Below, one piece after another: positions 25,063 to 33,940 of a stretch of DNA of 64,000 nt (position 1 is its first letter; the number at the start of each line of letters is the position of its first letter). The notes beneath the pieces are model-generated. The model was not told the origin of the DNA, ran no database searches, and saw only the letters and a list, made by a program, of their open reading frames with translations. Source of the stretch: Microbacterium sp. MPKO10 (GTDB lineage Bacteria > Actinomycetota > Actinomycetes > Actinomycetales > Microbacteriaceae). The position numbers were made by a program, and so were the translations under genes. The stretch is taken from contig NZ_JAPCHX010000004.1 of NCBI RefSeq assembly GCF_026107415.2, positions 186,001 through 250,000 on the forward strand, in the 5' to 3' direction.

Positions 25063-26160
25063 GTGCTCACCGCTCAGAATCCACCGTCCCTCTTCGATCC
25101 GCTGACTCTTGGGTCGCTGGCCATCCGCAATCGCGTGTGGTTGTCGCCAATGTGTCAGTATTCGTGCCCCGGCCGCGACGGCATGCCGAACAACTGGCAT
25201 TTCACGCACCTCACCGGGTTTGCCGCGGGCGGGTTCGGGCTGGTCATGACGGAGGCGACAGCGGTCAGCCCCGAAGGACGCATCTCTGACCGCGATACGG
25301 GCATCTGGTCGGACGAGCAGGCAGATGCCTGGGCGCAGGTCGTCAGCGGCATCCATGAGCGCGGTGCGGCAGCAGGCATCCAGCTCGCACACGCGGGTCG
25401 CAAGGCGTCAACGTACTCGCCCTGGGGCGAGGACACCTCGGGCTCCATTCCCGCCTCCGCGGGCGGCTGGCAGACGGTGGCGCCGTCTCCGATCGCATTC
25501 GGGGACCTTCGGCCGCCGCAACAGCTCGAAGCACACGACATCGATCGCATTGTCGATGAGTTCGTGGATGCTGCGACTCGTTCAGTCGCTGCCGGGTTCG
25601 ATGTTGTCGAGATCCACGCGGCCCACGGCTACCTGTTGCATCAGTTCCTCTCGCCCGCGTCGAATACTCGCACTGATGAGTACGGCGGGAGCCTGGCCAA
25701 TCGTGCGCGCCTCGTGATCCGGGTCATCGAGGCCGTGCGCGCGGTGATCGGCCGGGCGACGCTGATGGTCCGCCTCTCCGGAACTGACTGGTCAACAGCT
25801 GAGGGCGATCGCTGGGACATCGATGCCTGCGAGACCGTCGCGGCCCTCGCCGAAGCAGCGGGCGCAGACGGCTTCGACATCTCGAGCGGTGGGATTCTCG
25901 AGCATCCGGCTATCCCTCTCGGACCCGGTTACCAAGTGTCCCTGGCCGCCCGCGTTCGCACCGCGGTCTCGGTTCCCGTCACCGCTGTCGGCCTGATCGA
26001 CGACGCCGATTTCGCGCAGCAGATTCTCACCGAGGGCAAGGCGGATGCTGTCATGCTCGGCCGTTCAGCGCTGCGCAACCCACAGCGTGCGAACGCGTGG
26101 GCTGCGGAGCGCGGTGCGGGCACGGCGTTCGTCCCCGGCCAGTACGAGCGCGCCTACTGA
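25063..26160 (+). CDS. NADH:flavin oxidoreductase, old yellow enzyme family (YqjM-like)
   Basis: FMN-dependent ene-reductase of 365 aa. It starts SLFDPLTLGSLAIRNRVWLSPMCQYSC, where the Cys after MCQYS marks the thermophilic-like/YqjM class. Catalytic and FMN landmarks are WHFTHLTGFAAGGFGLVMTEAT, AHAGRKAS, VVEIHAAHGYLLHQFLSP and the closing VMLGRSALRNP. It probably reduces activated C=C bonds of unsaturated aldehydes, ketones or similar electrophiles; the natural substrate is unknown. The stop overlaps the convergent hemolysin-type gene by 7 bp. Confidence 0.93.
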   Translation: MLTAQNPPSLFDPLTLGSLAIRNRVWLSPMCQYSCPGRDGMPNNWHFTHLTGFAAGGFGLVMTEATAVSPEGRISDRDTGIWSDEQADAWAQVVSGIHERGAAAGIQLAHAGRKASTYSPWGEDTSGSIPASAGGWQTVAPSPIAFGDLRPPQQLEAHDIDRIVDEFVDAATRSVAAGFDVVEIHAAHGYLLHQFLSPASNTRTDEYGGSLANRARLVIRVIEAVRAVIGRATLMVRLSGTDWSTAEGDRWDIDACETVAALAEAAGADGFDISSGGILEHPAIPLGPGYQVSLAARVRTAVSVPVTAVGLIDDADFAQQILTEGKADAVMLGRSALRNPQRANAWAAERGAGTAFVPGQYERAY

Positions 26161-27197
26161 CGCTGCGTGGCGTCTTCGACGGTGCCCACGAGCTCCTCGA
26201 TGATGTCCTCGAGGAAGAGCACGCCAGTCGTGTTACCGTCGCGGTCGAACGCCTGTGCCAGGTGTGCGCCAGACAGGCGCATGCTCGTGAGGGCATCCTC
26301 CAGATCCGTGCCGTCGAACAGCGAGACCAGCTGCCGGATGCGCTTGCCCGGGATCGGCTGATCATCACTGTCGGCGTCGTTGGAGTCGCGCAGTACGTCC
26401 TTCAGGTGAATGTACCCAGACGGCATCCCCTTGTCGTCAACGATCACGTACCGTGAGAAACCGCGCTTCGCGATGGCGCGCTGAATCTGGGCCGGTGTCG
26501 CCTCCGAGGTGAGCGTGACGAGGTCTTCCAACGGAATCGCGACGTCGCGCACTTTCTTGTTCGTGAACTCGAACGCCGCCCCCAGCGTCCCTGTCGCATC
26601 GGTGAGCACGCCTTCGCGTTGAGACTGCGACACGATCGTCGCGACCTCGTCGAGCGTGAACGTGGAGTTCGCCTCGTCCTTCGGCTCGACCCGGAAAAGT
26701 CTGAGCACCAGGTTCGCGCTGCCGTTGAGAAAGACGATCACCGGCTTGAAAACGCGGCCGATCCACACCAGCGGGCGGGCGAGGAGCAGCACGGCGGTGT
26801 CCGGCTTTGAGAACGAGATGTTCTTCGGCACCATCTCGCCGAACACGACGTGCAGATACGAGACGAGAAGCAGCGTGATCACAAACGCGATCGTGTCGAC
26901 GGCTTCGACGGGCAGCCCCGTCAGCCCCAGCGGACCGGCGAGAAGATGATGGATCGCCGGTTCCGACACGTTGAGGATCATCAGCGAGCACGCTGTGATG
27001 CCCAGCTGCGTGGTCGCGAGCATGAGCGTGGCATGCTCCATGGCCCACAGCGCCACCTTCGCACTGCTCTTGCCTTTCTCGGCCAGCGGCTCGATCTGCG
27101 ATCGACGTGCCGAGATGACGGCGAATTCTGCGCCGACGAAGAACGCGTTGCCCAGCAGCAGGAGGACGAGCCAGACGATTCCGAGCCAATCAGCCAT
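26154..27197 (-). CDS. CNNM/CorC-type membrane protein with CBS domains (copy 1)
   Basis: A 347-aa HlyC/CorC-family protein: N-terminal DUF21/CNNM membrane domain (four hydrophobic segments to about residue 150) then a CBS pair; the C-terminal CorC_HlyC ligand domain is missing, unlike its neighbour. Hallmarks are NAFFVGAEFAVISARRSQIEPLA and VVFGEMVPKNISFSKPD. Family members are linked to Mg or Co export and ion homeostasis. I chose ATG 27197, which overlaps the end of the upstream paralogue by 8 bp; the frame is open further upstream inside that gene. The two probably form a heterodimer. Confidence 0.9.
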   Translation of the reverse strand: MADWLGIVWLVLLLLGNAFFVGAEFAVISARRSQIEPLAEKGKSSAKVALWAMEHATLMLATTQLGITACSLMILNVSEPAIHHLLAGPLGLTGLPVEAVDTIAFVITLLLVSYLHVVFGEMVPKNISFSKPDTAVLLLARPLVWIGRVFKPVIVFLNGSANLVLRLFRVEPKDEANSTFTLDEVATIVSQSQREGVLTDATGTLGAAFEFTNKKVRDVAIPLEDLVTLTSEATPAQIQRAIAKRGFSRYVIVDDKGMPSGYIHLKDVLRDSNDADSDDQPIPGKRIRQLVSLFDGTDLEDALTSMRLSGAHLAQAFDRDGNTTGVLFLEDIIEELVGTVEDATQRQ

Positions 27198-28497
27198 GGG
27201 ACACCTCCTCGCCCCGCGTGAAGCGGACTCTGTCGATGCGGCGTCCATCCATTCGCGTGACCCGCAGGACACCTTCGCTGATCTCGACCTCGTCACCGAT
27301 CTCGGGCAGCCTGCCCAGCTCGCTCACGATGTACCCGGCGACCGTCTCATACGGGCCCTCATCAGAGATCTGGACGCCCGTGCGATCGCGCAGCTCGTCC
27401 GGGCGCAGACTTCCAGAAAACACCACGCCCGAGGCCGTGCGCACGACACCGGCACGGGTGCGGTCATGTTCATCTGTGACCTCGCCCACGATCTCCTCGA
27501 CGAGGTCCTCCAGCGTCGCAACGCCTGCGGTTCCCCCGTATTCGTCGACGACGACGGCCATCTGATAGCCGTGTCGACGCAGTCGCGGAATGAGAGAGTC
27601 GAGGCGCATCGTCTCGGGGACGCGCACGATCTCTGACTGCAGCGCCGAGACAGGCACGTCGTCCCTGCGGTCTTTGGGGACGGCAACGGCCTTCTTCACG
27701 TGTACGAGACCGACGATGTCGTCGATGTCCTCATCCGTGACGGGAAAACGCGAGAATCCGGTGGCCCGGGTCAGGTCGATGACGCGTTGCGCGGAGTCCG
27801 TGCGGCTGACAGCGTCCACCTGCGGGCGCGGCGTCATGACATCGGATGCTGTCCGATCAGAGAACTTCAGCGTGCGATCGAGCAGGGTCGCTGTGTCGCG
27901 CTCCAGTGTGCCCGCACCGGCGCTGCGGCGCACGAGGCTGGAGAGCTCCTCGGCCGACCGTGCACCGGAGAGCTCTTCCTTGGGGTCGATGCCCATGGTG
28001 TGCAGAATCGAATTCGCGCTGCCGTTCAGCAGCAGGACGGCTGGTTTGAACACCGCGGTGAAGACCACCTGGAACGGAACCGCGATCTTCGCCGTGCCAC
28101 GCGGCACCGCCAGGGCGAAGTTCTTCGGCACGAGCTCCCCGATGATCATCGACAGGAGCGTCGCGATCACGACGGCGGCTACCGTTGCGATGGGTCTCAC
28201 GACAGCCTCCGGTGCACCCCACCCCACGATGGGGCCCGTGATGAGCGACGTGAACGCCGGTTCAAGCGTGTAGCCAGTGAGAAGCGTCGTCAGCGTGATG
28301 CCGAGCTGGGCACTCGACAGATGCGTCGACGTGACTTTCAACGCGGCGATCGTCATCGACAGACGCGATTCACCGCGATCACGGCGCGCTTCAAGATCGG
28401 CGCGATCAAGGTTGACGAGAGCGAACTCGCTTGCGACGAAAAGACCAGTTCCAACCGTCAGCACAAGGCCGATCGCGAGAAGGATGAGGTCAGGCAC
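27190..28497 (-). CDS. CNNM/CorC-type membrane protein with CBS and CorC domains (copy 2)
   Basis: A 435-aa HlyC/CorC-family protein with DUF21/CNNM membrane domain (GLFVASEFALVNLDRADLEARR, IIGELVPKNFALAVP), a CBS pair (VMTPRPQVDAVSRTDSAQRV, FPVTDEDIDDIVGLVHVKK) and the C-terminal CorC_HlyC domain starting YQMAVVVDEYGGTAGVATLEDLVEEIVGE in outline. It starts with GTG 28497; its AGGAGG Shine-Dalgarno, 6 bases upstream, is folded into a perfect hairpin (28501-28520). A TATACT -10 element at 28577-28572 (minus strand) could drive this gene pair. Confidence 0.92.
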   Translation of the reverse strand: MPDLILLAIGLVLTVGTGLFVASEFALVNLDRADLEARRDRGESRLSMTIAALKVTSTHLSSAQLGITLTTLLTGYTLEPAFTSLITGPIVGWGAPEAVVRPIATVAAVVIATLLSMIIGELVPKNFALAVPRGTAKIAVPFQVVFTAVFKPAVLLLNGSANSILHTMGIDPKEELSGARSAEELSSLVRRSAGAGTLERDTATLLDRTLKFSDRTASDVMTPRPQVDAVSRTDSAQRVIDLTRATGFSRFPVTDEDIDDIVGLVHVKKAVAVPKDRRDDVPVSALQSEIVRVPETMRLDSLIPRLRRHGYQMAVVVDEYGGTAGVATLEDLVEEIVGEVTDEHDRTRAGVVRTASGVVFSGSLRPDELRDRTGVQISDEGPYETVAGYIVSELGRLPEIGDEVEISEGVLRVTRMDGRRIDRVRFTRGEEVSHG

Positions 28498-28500
28498 GGG

Positions 28501-28520
28501 CAGCCTCCTTCAGGAGGCTG
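28501..28520 (-). promoter_or_regulatory. Hairpin that hides the Shine-Dalgarno of the CNNM gene
   Basis: Minus-strand RNA reads CAGCCTCC-TGAA-GGAGGCTG: an 8-bp perfect stem with a 4-base loop whose 3' arm contains the GGAGG ribosome binding site of GTG 28497. It would reduce translation unless opened. Confidence 0.6.
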
Positions 28521-28571
28521 GGTCTGTGAGAGTCCGATGCAGAAGCCGGTGGAGGGTCATCCATAGCGATC

Positions 28572-28577
28572 AGTATA
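28572..28577 (-). promoter_or_regulatory. -10 element (TATACT) for the CNNM pair
   Basis: Minus-strand TATACT about 75 nt before GTG 28497. This would give a short leader carrying the SD-hiding hairpin. Confidence 0.35.
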
Positions 28578-28579
28578 CG

Positions 28580-28600
28580 GCCAGCGAGTCCTCCGCTGGC
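28580..28600 (-). terminator. Possible terminator of guaB1
   Basis: Stem GCCAGCG/CGCTGGC with a 7-base loop, 8 bp after the guaB1 stop. There is no T tract, so it is only a candidate. Confidence 0.35.
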
Positions 28601-28607
28601 TGACAGA

Positions 28608-30044
28608 TCACCATGAGACCGGGAGTGCTTTCCCCTCTTCATAGCCCGCTGCGGACTGGACCCCGACGATGGCGCGGTCGTGGAACTCAGCAACGCTGCG
28701 CGCGCCCGCGTAGGTGAACGAGGACCGCAGACCAGAGGTGATCATGTCGAGAAGGTCCTCAATCGACGGCCGCTCAGGGTCGAGGTAGATCTTCGAGGAC
28801 GAGATGCCCTCGGCAAACAGCATCTTCCGTGCGAGATCGTAGGGGTCGAGACGTCCGAACCGCTCCTGAACGGCCTTTGTCGAGGCCATCCCCCAGCTCT
28901 CTTTGTAGAGGCGCCCGTCAGCGTCGCTTTTGAGCGTTCCCGGCCCCTCGATTGTTCCCGCGAACCACGATCCAACCATGACGCTTGCGGCGCCGGCCGA
29001 GAGCGCGAGAGCGACGTCGCGCGGGTATCGGATGCCGCCGTCCGCCCAGACGTGCGCACCCTGTTCTTCCGCCTCTGCCGCCGTCTCGAGCACGGCTGAG
29101 AACTGCGGGCGCCCGACCGCCGTCATCATCCGGGTCGTGCACATCGCCCCGGGCCCCACGCCGACCTTGATGATCGACGCGCCCGCGTCCACGAGATCGG
29201 CGACGCCGACGGCAGTCACGACGTTCCCCGCCACGATCGGGATTCCCAGGTTCAACTGCGAGACCGCCCGCAGCGCGCCAATCATCCCCTCCTGATGCCC
29301 GTGGGCGGTGTCGACAACGAGTACGTCGACGCCGGCCGCCGCCAGCGCTCTGGCTTTCGACTGCACATCGCCGTTGATCCCGACCGCAGCGGCGACCGCC
29401 AAGCGGCCATCCGAGTCAATGGCCGGCCCGTACAAAGTCGACCGCAAAGCGCTTCGCTGGCTCAGAACGCCCGCAAGCTTTCCACGACGCAGAACGGCGG
29501 AAAAACTCATGGAGGCGTCGGCCATCAAATCAAAGGCCTGTCGACCGGTCTGAATGTCGTCAGCTTCGATCGACGCCTGCGAGCCTCTCAGCAGGTCCCC
29601 GAGACGTGCGTCGGGCAGTGCCGTGGCGAGGCGCTGAGCAGGGATGCTGCCCGCGTAGTCGTCGCCGTCCATGATCACGACGCCGTGTCCCTCGGCCGCC
29701 GGGATCTCGGCGAGTACGTCGGCGACCGTCGCCTGCGGGCCGAAGACAATCGGCGTGTCCCACAGCACGGGCTGGTCTTTCACCCAGCGAATCGCGGCAT
29801 CCAGGTCCTGCAGCGGCATGTCCTGTGGCAGCACGCCGAGGCCGCCGCGACGAGCGAGGGATGCTGCGAGCCGCGGACCCGTCACCGAGTTCATGTTCGC
29901 CGACACCAGAGGGACCGTCGCCGGTGTGCCATCGTTCGGCGCGAGCGACACATCGAGTCGGCTGACGACGTCCGAACGTGAGGGAACAAGAAACACGTCC
30001 GAGTACGTCAGGTCGTGAGCCGGCACATCTCCGATGAATCGCAT
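28608..30044 (-). CDS. guaB1: GuaB1-family IMPDH-like protein (GMP reductase with CBS domains)
   Basis: A 478-aa TIM-barrel enzyme of the IMPDH/GMPR family with an internal CBS-like insert. The catalytic loop cysteine lies in GVGPGAMCTTRMMTAVGRPQ, the phosphate loop in VMVGSWFAGTIEGPG. The sequence is of the GuaB1 type, not the classical GuaB2: actinobacterial GuaB1 was shown in mycobacteria to be a GMP reductase (GMP to IMP) with CBS domains, so purine salvage is the likely role. ATG 30044 follows TAGCTT by 6 nt without a Shine-Dalgarno. Divergent from kgd. Confidence 0.92.
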   Translation of the reverse strand: MRFIGDVPAHDLTYSDVFLVPSRSDVVSRLDVSLAPNDGTPATVPLVSANMNSVTGPRLAASLARRGGLGVLPQDMPLQDLDAAIRWVKDQPVLWDTPIVFGPQATVADVLAEIPAAEGHGVVIMDGDDYAGSIPAQRLATALPDARLGDLLRGSQASIEADDIQTGRQAFDLMADASMSFSAVLRRGKLAGVLSQRSALRSTLYGPAIDSDGRLAVAAAVGINGDVQSKARALAAAGVDVLVVDTAHGHQEGMIGALRAVSQLNLGIPIVAGNVVTAVGVADLVDAGASIIKVGVGPGAMCTTRMMTAVGRPQFSAVLETAAEAEEQGAHVWADGGIRYPRDVALALSAGAASVMVGSWFAGTIEGPGTLKSDADGRLYKESWGMASTKAVQERFGRLDPYDLARKMLFAEGISSSKIYLDPERPSIEDLLDMITSGLRSSFTYAGARSVAEFHDRAIVGVQSAAGYEEGKALPVSW

Positions 30045-30050
30045 ATCTCA

Positions 30051-30056
30051 AAGCTA
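30051..30056 (-). promoter_or_regulatory. -10 element of leaderless guaB1 promoter
   Basis: Minus-strand TAGCTT, six bases (TGAGAT), then ATG 30044. Confidence 0.55.
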
Positions 30057-30077
30057 CTTGCCCTTCGCCCGCAATGC

Positions 30078-30091
30078 ACGTCCTAGGACGT
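30078..30091. promoter_or_regulatory. Perfect palindrome ACGTCCTAGGACGT between guaB1 and kgd
   Basis: A 14-bp perfect palindrome in the 140-bp gap between the divergent genes, placed near the expected -35 of guaB1. It could be an operator controlling one or both genes; no regulator is identified. Confidence 0.4.
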
Positions 30092-30184
30092 AGGCTTGGT
30101 TCTGAGCAATAGAAGAGGTTCCGCACGACCCTGGTGCGGTTCCCATGGTGGCGAACTTTTGACAGAGAAGGTGGGCGATCAACG

Positions 30185-33100
30185 GTGTCAGGCCAGTTGA
30201 CCGGAGTCGGGGCCGAAGGCGGCGCTGCAGCAGATTTTGGGGCGAACGAATGGCTCGTCGATGAGATGTATGCGAAGTACCTCGCAGACAAGAACTCGGT
30301 CGACAAGTCCTGGTGGCCCATCCTGGAGAACTACCACCCCGTGAGCGGCGATCTCCCAGACAGTGGCGGTCAGCCTGTGACCACGCCGACGCCGGTCTCC
30401 GGCAGTCGCCCGGTGGCCCGCACGACGAGCCTTCAGCCGAAGTCCCGGCCGATCCCCGCCGACGCGCCGCAGAGCTCGCCAGACAAGTCGTCGCCGAAGA
30501 CGTCGGAAGACAAGGACGAGCCGCAGGATTCGGTCACACCGCTGCGCGGGATGACCAAGGCCCTCGCCGCGAACATGGACCTCAGCCTGACTGTTCCGAC
30601 GGCCACGAGCGTGCGGACCATCCCCGCGAAGTTGATGATCGACAACCGAATTGTCATCAACAACCACCTCAAGCGAGCACGCGGCGGCAAGGTCAGCTTC
30701 ACCCACCTCATCGGTTGGGCACTCATTCAGGCGCTGAAAGACTTTCCGAGCCAGAACGTCTACTACGACGTCGTGAACGACAAACCGAGCGTGGTCGCCC
30801 CCGCCCACATCGGACTCGGGATCGCCATCGACCTGCCGAAGCCAGACGGCTCGCGAGCGCTCATGGTTCCGGCCATCAAGAATGCCGAATCGCTCACGTT
30901 CGGCGAGTACCTGGCCGCCTATGAGGACCTCGTCACGCGGGCCCGCGCGAACAAGCTCACGGCCGACGATTTCAAGGGCGCGAGCGTCTCGCTCACCAAC
31001 CCGGGTGGAATCGGAACCGTGCACTCGGTTCCGCGGCTCATGAAGGGTCAGGGATGCATCATCGGGGCCGGTGCGCTCGAATATCCGGCCGAGTTCCAGG
31101 GTGCCTCCGAGAAGACGATCGTCGAGCTCGGCATCGGGAAGACAATCACTCTGACATCCACCTATGACCACCGGGTCATTCAGGGGGCCGGCTCTGGTGA
31201 GTTCCTCAAGAAGGTGCACGAGCTGCTGATCGGTCAGCGCGACTTCTACGAGGACATCTTCGCCGCGCTGCGCATCCCCTATGACCCCATTCACTGGGCA
31301 CCGGACATCGCTGTTGACCTCAGCGACACCGTCAATAAGACGGCGCGCGTGCAAGAGCTCATTAATTCGTTCCGCGTGCGTGGTCACCTGATGGCCGACG
31401 TCGATCCGCTCGAATACGTGCAACGCGCCCACCCCGATCTCGACATCGCGTCTCACGGCTTGACCTTCTGGGATCTGGACCGCGAGTTCGTCACGGGAAC
31501 GTTCACAGACAAACGCCAGATGAAGCTCCGGGACATCCTCGGCGTCCTGCGCGACTCGTACTGCCGCACCATCGGGCTCGAGTACATGCACATTCAGGAT
31601 CCGGCACAGAGATCGTGGATCCAGGGCAAGGTCGAGCGGCCCTATGCCAAGCCCACGCACGATGAGCAGATGCGGATCCTCGGCAAGCTCAACGAGGCGG
31701 AAGCATTTGAGACGTTCCTGCAGACCAAGTATGTCGGGCAGAAGCGCTTCAGCCTTGAGGGCGGCGAGTCGACGATCGCGCTGCTGGATGCGATTCTTCA
31801 AGAGGCGACCGAACGCGGTCTCGACGGAGCGGCGATCGGCATGGCCCACCGTGGCCGGCTCAACGTGCTCACGAACATTGCAGGCAAGACATACGGCCAG
31901 ATTTTCCAGGAGTTCGAAGGGCACCAGGACTCCAAGAACCAGGGTTCAGGCGACGTCAAGTACCACCTCGGCACCGAAGGCACATTCCGGGCGCTCGACG
32001 GAAGCGAGCTGCCGCTCTACCTCGCGGCGAACCCATCGCACCTTGAAGCCGTCGACGGCGTGCTCGAGGGCATCGTTCGTGCCAAGCACGATCGTCAGCC
32101 GATCGCCACGTTCCGCACGCTGCCGATCCTGATTCACGGTGACGCAGCCATGGCCGGACAGGGCGTGGTTCTCGAGACCATGCAGCTGTCGCAGCTGCGC
32201 GGGTACCGCACCGGCGGCTCCATCCACGTGGTTGTCAACAACCAGGTGGGCTTCACGACGACACCGGGCGAGGGCCGTTCGTCTGTCTACGCCACTGATG
32301 TCGCCAAGACGATCCAGGCTCCCGTCTGGCACGTGAACGGTGACGACCCCGAGGCCGTCACTCGCGTCGCTCAGCTGGCATTCCAGTTCCAGCAGGAGTT
32401 CCGCAAGGACGTCGTCATCGACCTGGTCTGCTACCGCAGGCGCGGTCACAACGAGGGCGACGACCCCTCGATGACGCAGCCGCTCATGTACAACCTCATC
32501 GAGGCGAAGCGCTCCGTGCGCAAGCTGTACACCGAGGCGCTCGTCGGACGCGGCGACATCACGCAGGAAGAGTACGAGTCGGCGCACAACGACTTCCAGG
32601 ACCGCCTCGAGCGGGCGTTCATGGAGACGCACGCCGCACAGACGAGCTCGACACCGGTGATCCTGCCTGACACCGATGAGGACGGCTACACGGGCGAGCC
32701 AGAGACCACGGGCGTCGATGTCGAGGTCATCCACGAGATCGGCGACGCGTTCACCAACAAACCATCCGGCTTCACCGTGCACAAGAAGCTCCAGCAGCTT
32801 CTCGACAAGCGTGTCGACATGAGCCGCAACGGCGGCATCGACTGGGCGTTCGGCGAGCTCCTTGCCTTCGGTTCGCTTGTGCTCGAGGGAACCCCGGTCC
32901 GCATGAGCGGGCAGGACTCCCGGCGCGGCACCTTTGTACAGCGCCATGCCGTCCTGCACGATCGCGAGAACGGCCAGGAGTGGCTGCCGCTGACTAACGT
33001 CTCGGAAGGCCAGGCTCGATTCTGGATCTACGACTCGCTGCTCTCTGAGTACGCGGCGATGGGCTTCGAATACGGCTATTCCGTCGAGCGCCCCGATGCG

Positions 33101-33859
33101 CTCGTCCTCTGGGAGGCCCAGTTCGGCGACTTCGCCAATGGCGCGCAGACCATCATCGACGAGTTCGTCGCCTCGGCCGAGCAGAAGTGGGGGCAGCGCT
33201 CGAGTGTTGTCCTCCTTCTGCCCCACGGCTACGAAGGCGCCGGGCCCGACCATTCGTCGGCCCGCATCGAGCGGTTCCTGCAGCTCTGTGCGGAGAACAA
33301 TATGACCGTCGCGCGGCCGTCCACGCCCGCGTCGTACTTCCATCTGCTCCGCAGGCAGGCGTACGCGCGTCCTCGCCGGCCCCTGATCGTCTTCACGCCG
33401 AAGGCCATGCTCCGCATGAAGGGGGCGACAAGCGACGTCGAGGCGTTCACCACCGGCCGGTTCCAGCCGGTCATCGACGACAACACCGTGACCGAGAAGA
33501 CCGAGGTGAAGCGCGTCATCCTTCACGCGGGCAAGATCCACTGGGATCTCCGCAGCGAACTCACGAAGAACCCCGACCCGCGGATCGCCCTCGTGCGTGT
33601 CGAACAGTACTACCCGGTTCCCGGAAGTGAACTGCGCGAGGTTCTCTCGCAGTACCCCGGCGCCGAGCTCGTCTGGGTTCAGGAAGAGCCCGAGAATCAG
33701 GGCGCTTGGCCGTTTATCTCCCTCGAGCTGGCCAAGCACCTGTCGAACGACAAGATCACGGGAATCACGCGCCCGTCTGCGGCATCGCCAGCGACCGGAT
33801 CGGCGAAGCGCCACGCGGCCGAGCACACCAAGCTCATCGAGCGCGCGCTCTCGATCTGA
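30185..33859 (+). CDS. kgd: Multifunctional 2-oxoglutarate metabolism protein (E2-E1 fusion)
   Basis: Actinobacterial SucA/KGD of 1224 aa, the decarboxylase and acyltransferase component of 2-oxoglutarate dehydrogenase. The N-terminus has the short NEWLVDEMYAKYL segment, then a Pro/Ser-rich linker (about residues 50-115), an E2-type acyltransferase domain ending with the His motif TYDHRVIQGAGSGEFL (about 340), then the ThDP-dependent E1: IGMAHRGRLNVL, GDDPEAVTRVAQLAFQFQQEF and RRGHNEGDDPSMTQP. I chose GTG 30185 with AAGGTGG upstream; the frame opens at 30134. No lipoyl domain is present, as usual for this fusion. A strong terminator follows. Confidence 0.95.
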   Translation: MSGQLTGVGAEGGAAADFGANEWLVDEMYAKYLADKNSVDKSWWPILENYHPVSGDLPDSGGQPVTTPTPVSGSRPVARTTSLQPKSRPIPADAPQSSPDKSSPKTSEDKDEPQDSVTPLRGMTKALAANMDLSLTVPTATSVRTIPAKLMIDNRIVINNHLKRARGGKVSFTHLIGWALIQALKDFPSQNVYYDVVNDKPSVVAPAHIGLGIAIDLPKPDGSRALMVPAIKNAESLTFGEYLAAYEDLVTRARANKLTADDFKGASVSLTNPGGIGTVHSVPRLMKGQGCIIGAGALEYPAEFQGASEKTIVELGIGKTITLTSTYDHRVIQGAGSGEFLKKVHELLIGQRDFYEDIFAALRIPYDPIHWAPDIAVDLSDTVNKTARVQELINSFRVRGHLMADVDPLEYVQRAHPDLDIASHGLTFWDLDREFVTGTFTDKRQMKLRDILGVLRDSYCRTIGLEYMHIQDPAQRSWIQGKVERPYAKPTHDEQMRILGKLNEAEAFETFLQTKYVGQKRFSLEGGESTIALLDAILQEATERGLDGAAIGMAHRGRLNVLTNIAGKTYGQIFQEFEGHQDSKNQGSGDVKYHLGTEGTFRALDGSELPLYLAANPSHLEAVDGVLEGIVRAKHDRQPIATFRTLPILIHGDAAMAGQGVVLETMQLSQLRGYRTGGSIHVVVNNQVGFTTTPGEGRSSVYATDVAKTIQAPVWHVNGDDPEAVTRVAQLAFQFQQEFRKDVVIDLVCYRRRGHNEGDDPSMTQPLMYNLIEAKRSVRKLYTEALVGRGDITQEEYESAHNDFQDRLERAFMETHAAQTSSTPVILPDTDEDGYTGEPETTGVDVEVIHEIGDAFTNKPSGFTVHKKLQQLLDKRVDMSRNGGIDWAFGELLAFGSLVLEGTPVRMSGQDSRRGTFVQRHAVLHDRENGQEWLPLTNVSEGQARFWIYDSLLSEYAAMGFEYGYSVERPDALVLWEAQFGDFANGAQTIIDEFVASAEQKWGQRSSVVLLLPHGYEGAGPDHSSARIERFLQLCAENNMTVARPSTPASYFHLLRRQAYARPRRPLIVFTPKAMLRMKGATSDVEAFTTGRFQPVIDDNTVTEKTEVKRVILHAGKIHWDLRSELTKNPDPRIALVRVEQYYPVPGSELREVLSQYPGAELVWVQEEPENQGAWPFISLELAKHLSNDKITGITRPSAASPATGSAKRHAAEHTKLIERALSI

Positions 33860-33868
33860 CGCGTATGA

Positions 33869-33906
33869 GACACAGCGGTCGATGCCCCGGCATCGACCGC
33901 TGTGTC
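33869..33906 (+). terminator. kgd terminator
   Basis: Perfect 18-bp stem (33869-33886 with 33889-33906) separated by two bases, followed by ATTCCT. Starts 10 bp after the kgd stop. Confidence 0.8.
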
Positions 33907-33928
33907 ATTCCTGCCGTGGGCCGTCCCG

Positions 33929-33934
33929 TAAAAT
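33929..33934 (+). promoter_or_regulatory. -10 element of leaderless antiporter promoter
   Basis: TAAAAT, six bases (AAGCCC), then ATG 33941, directly after the kgd terminator. Confidence 0.65.
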
Positions 33935-33940
33935 AAGCCC

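Noticed and set aside
30188-31924. A long open frame (578 codons) antisense to kgd
   Set aside because: High-GC third positions of kgd create it; kgd has full conserved domains and the antisense product shows no recognisable motif.
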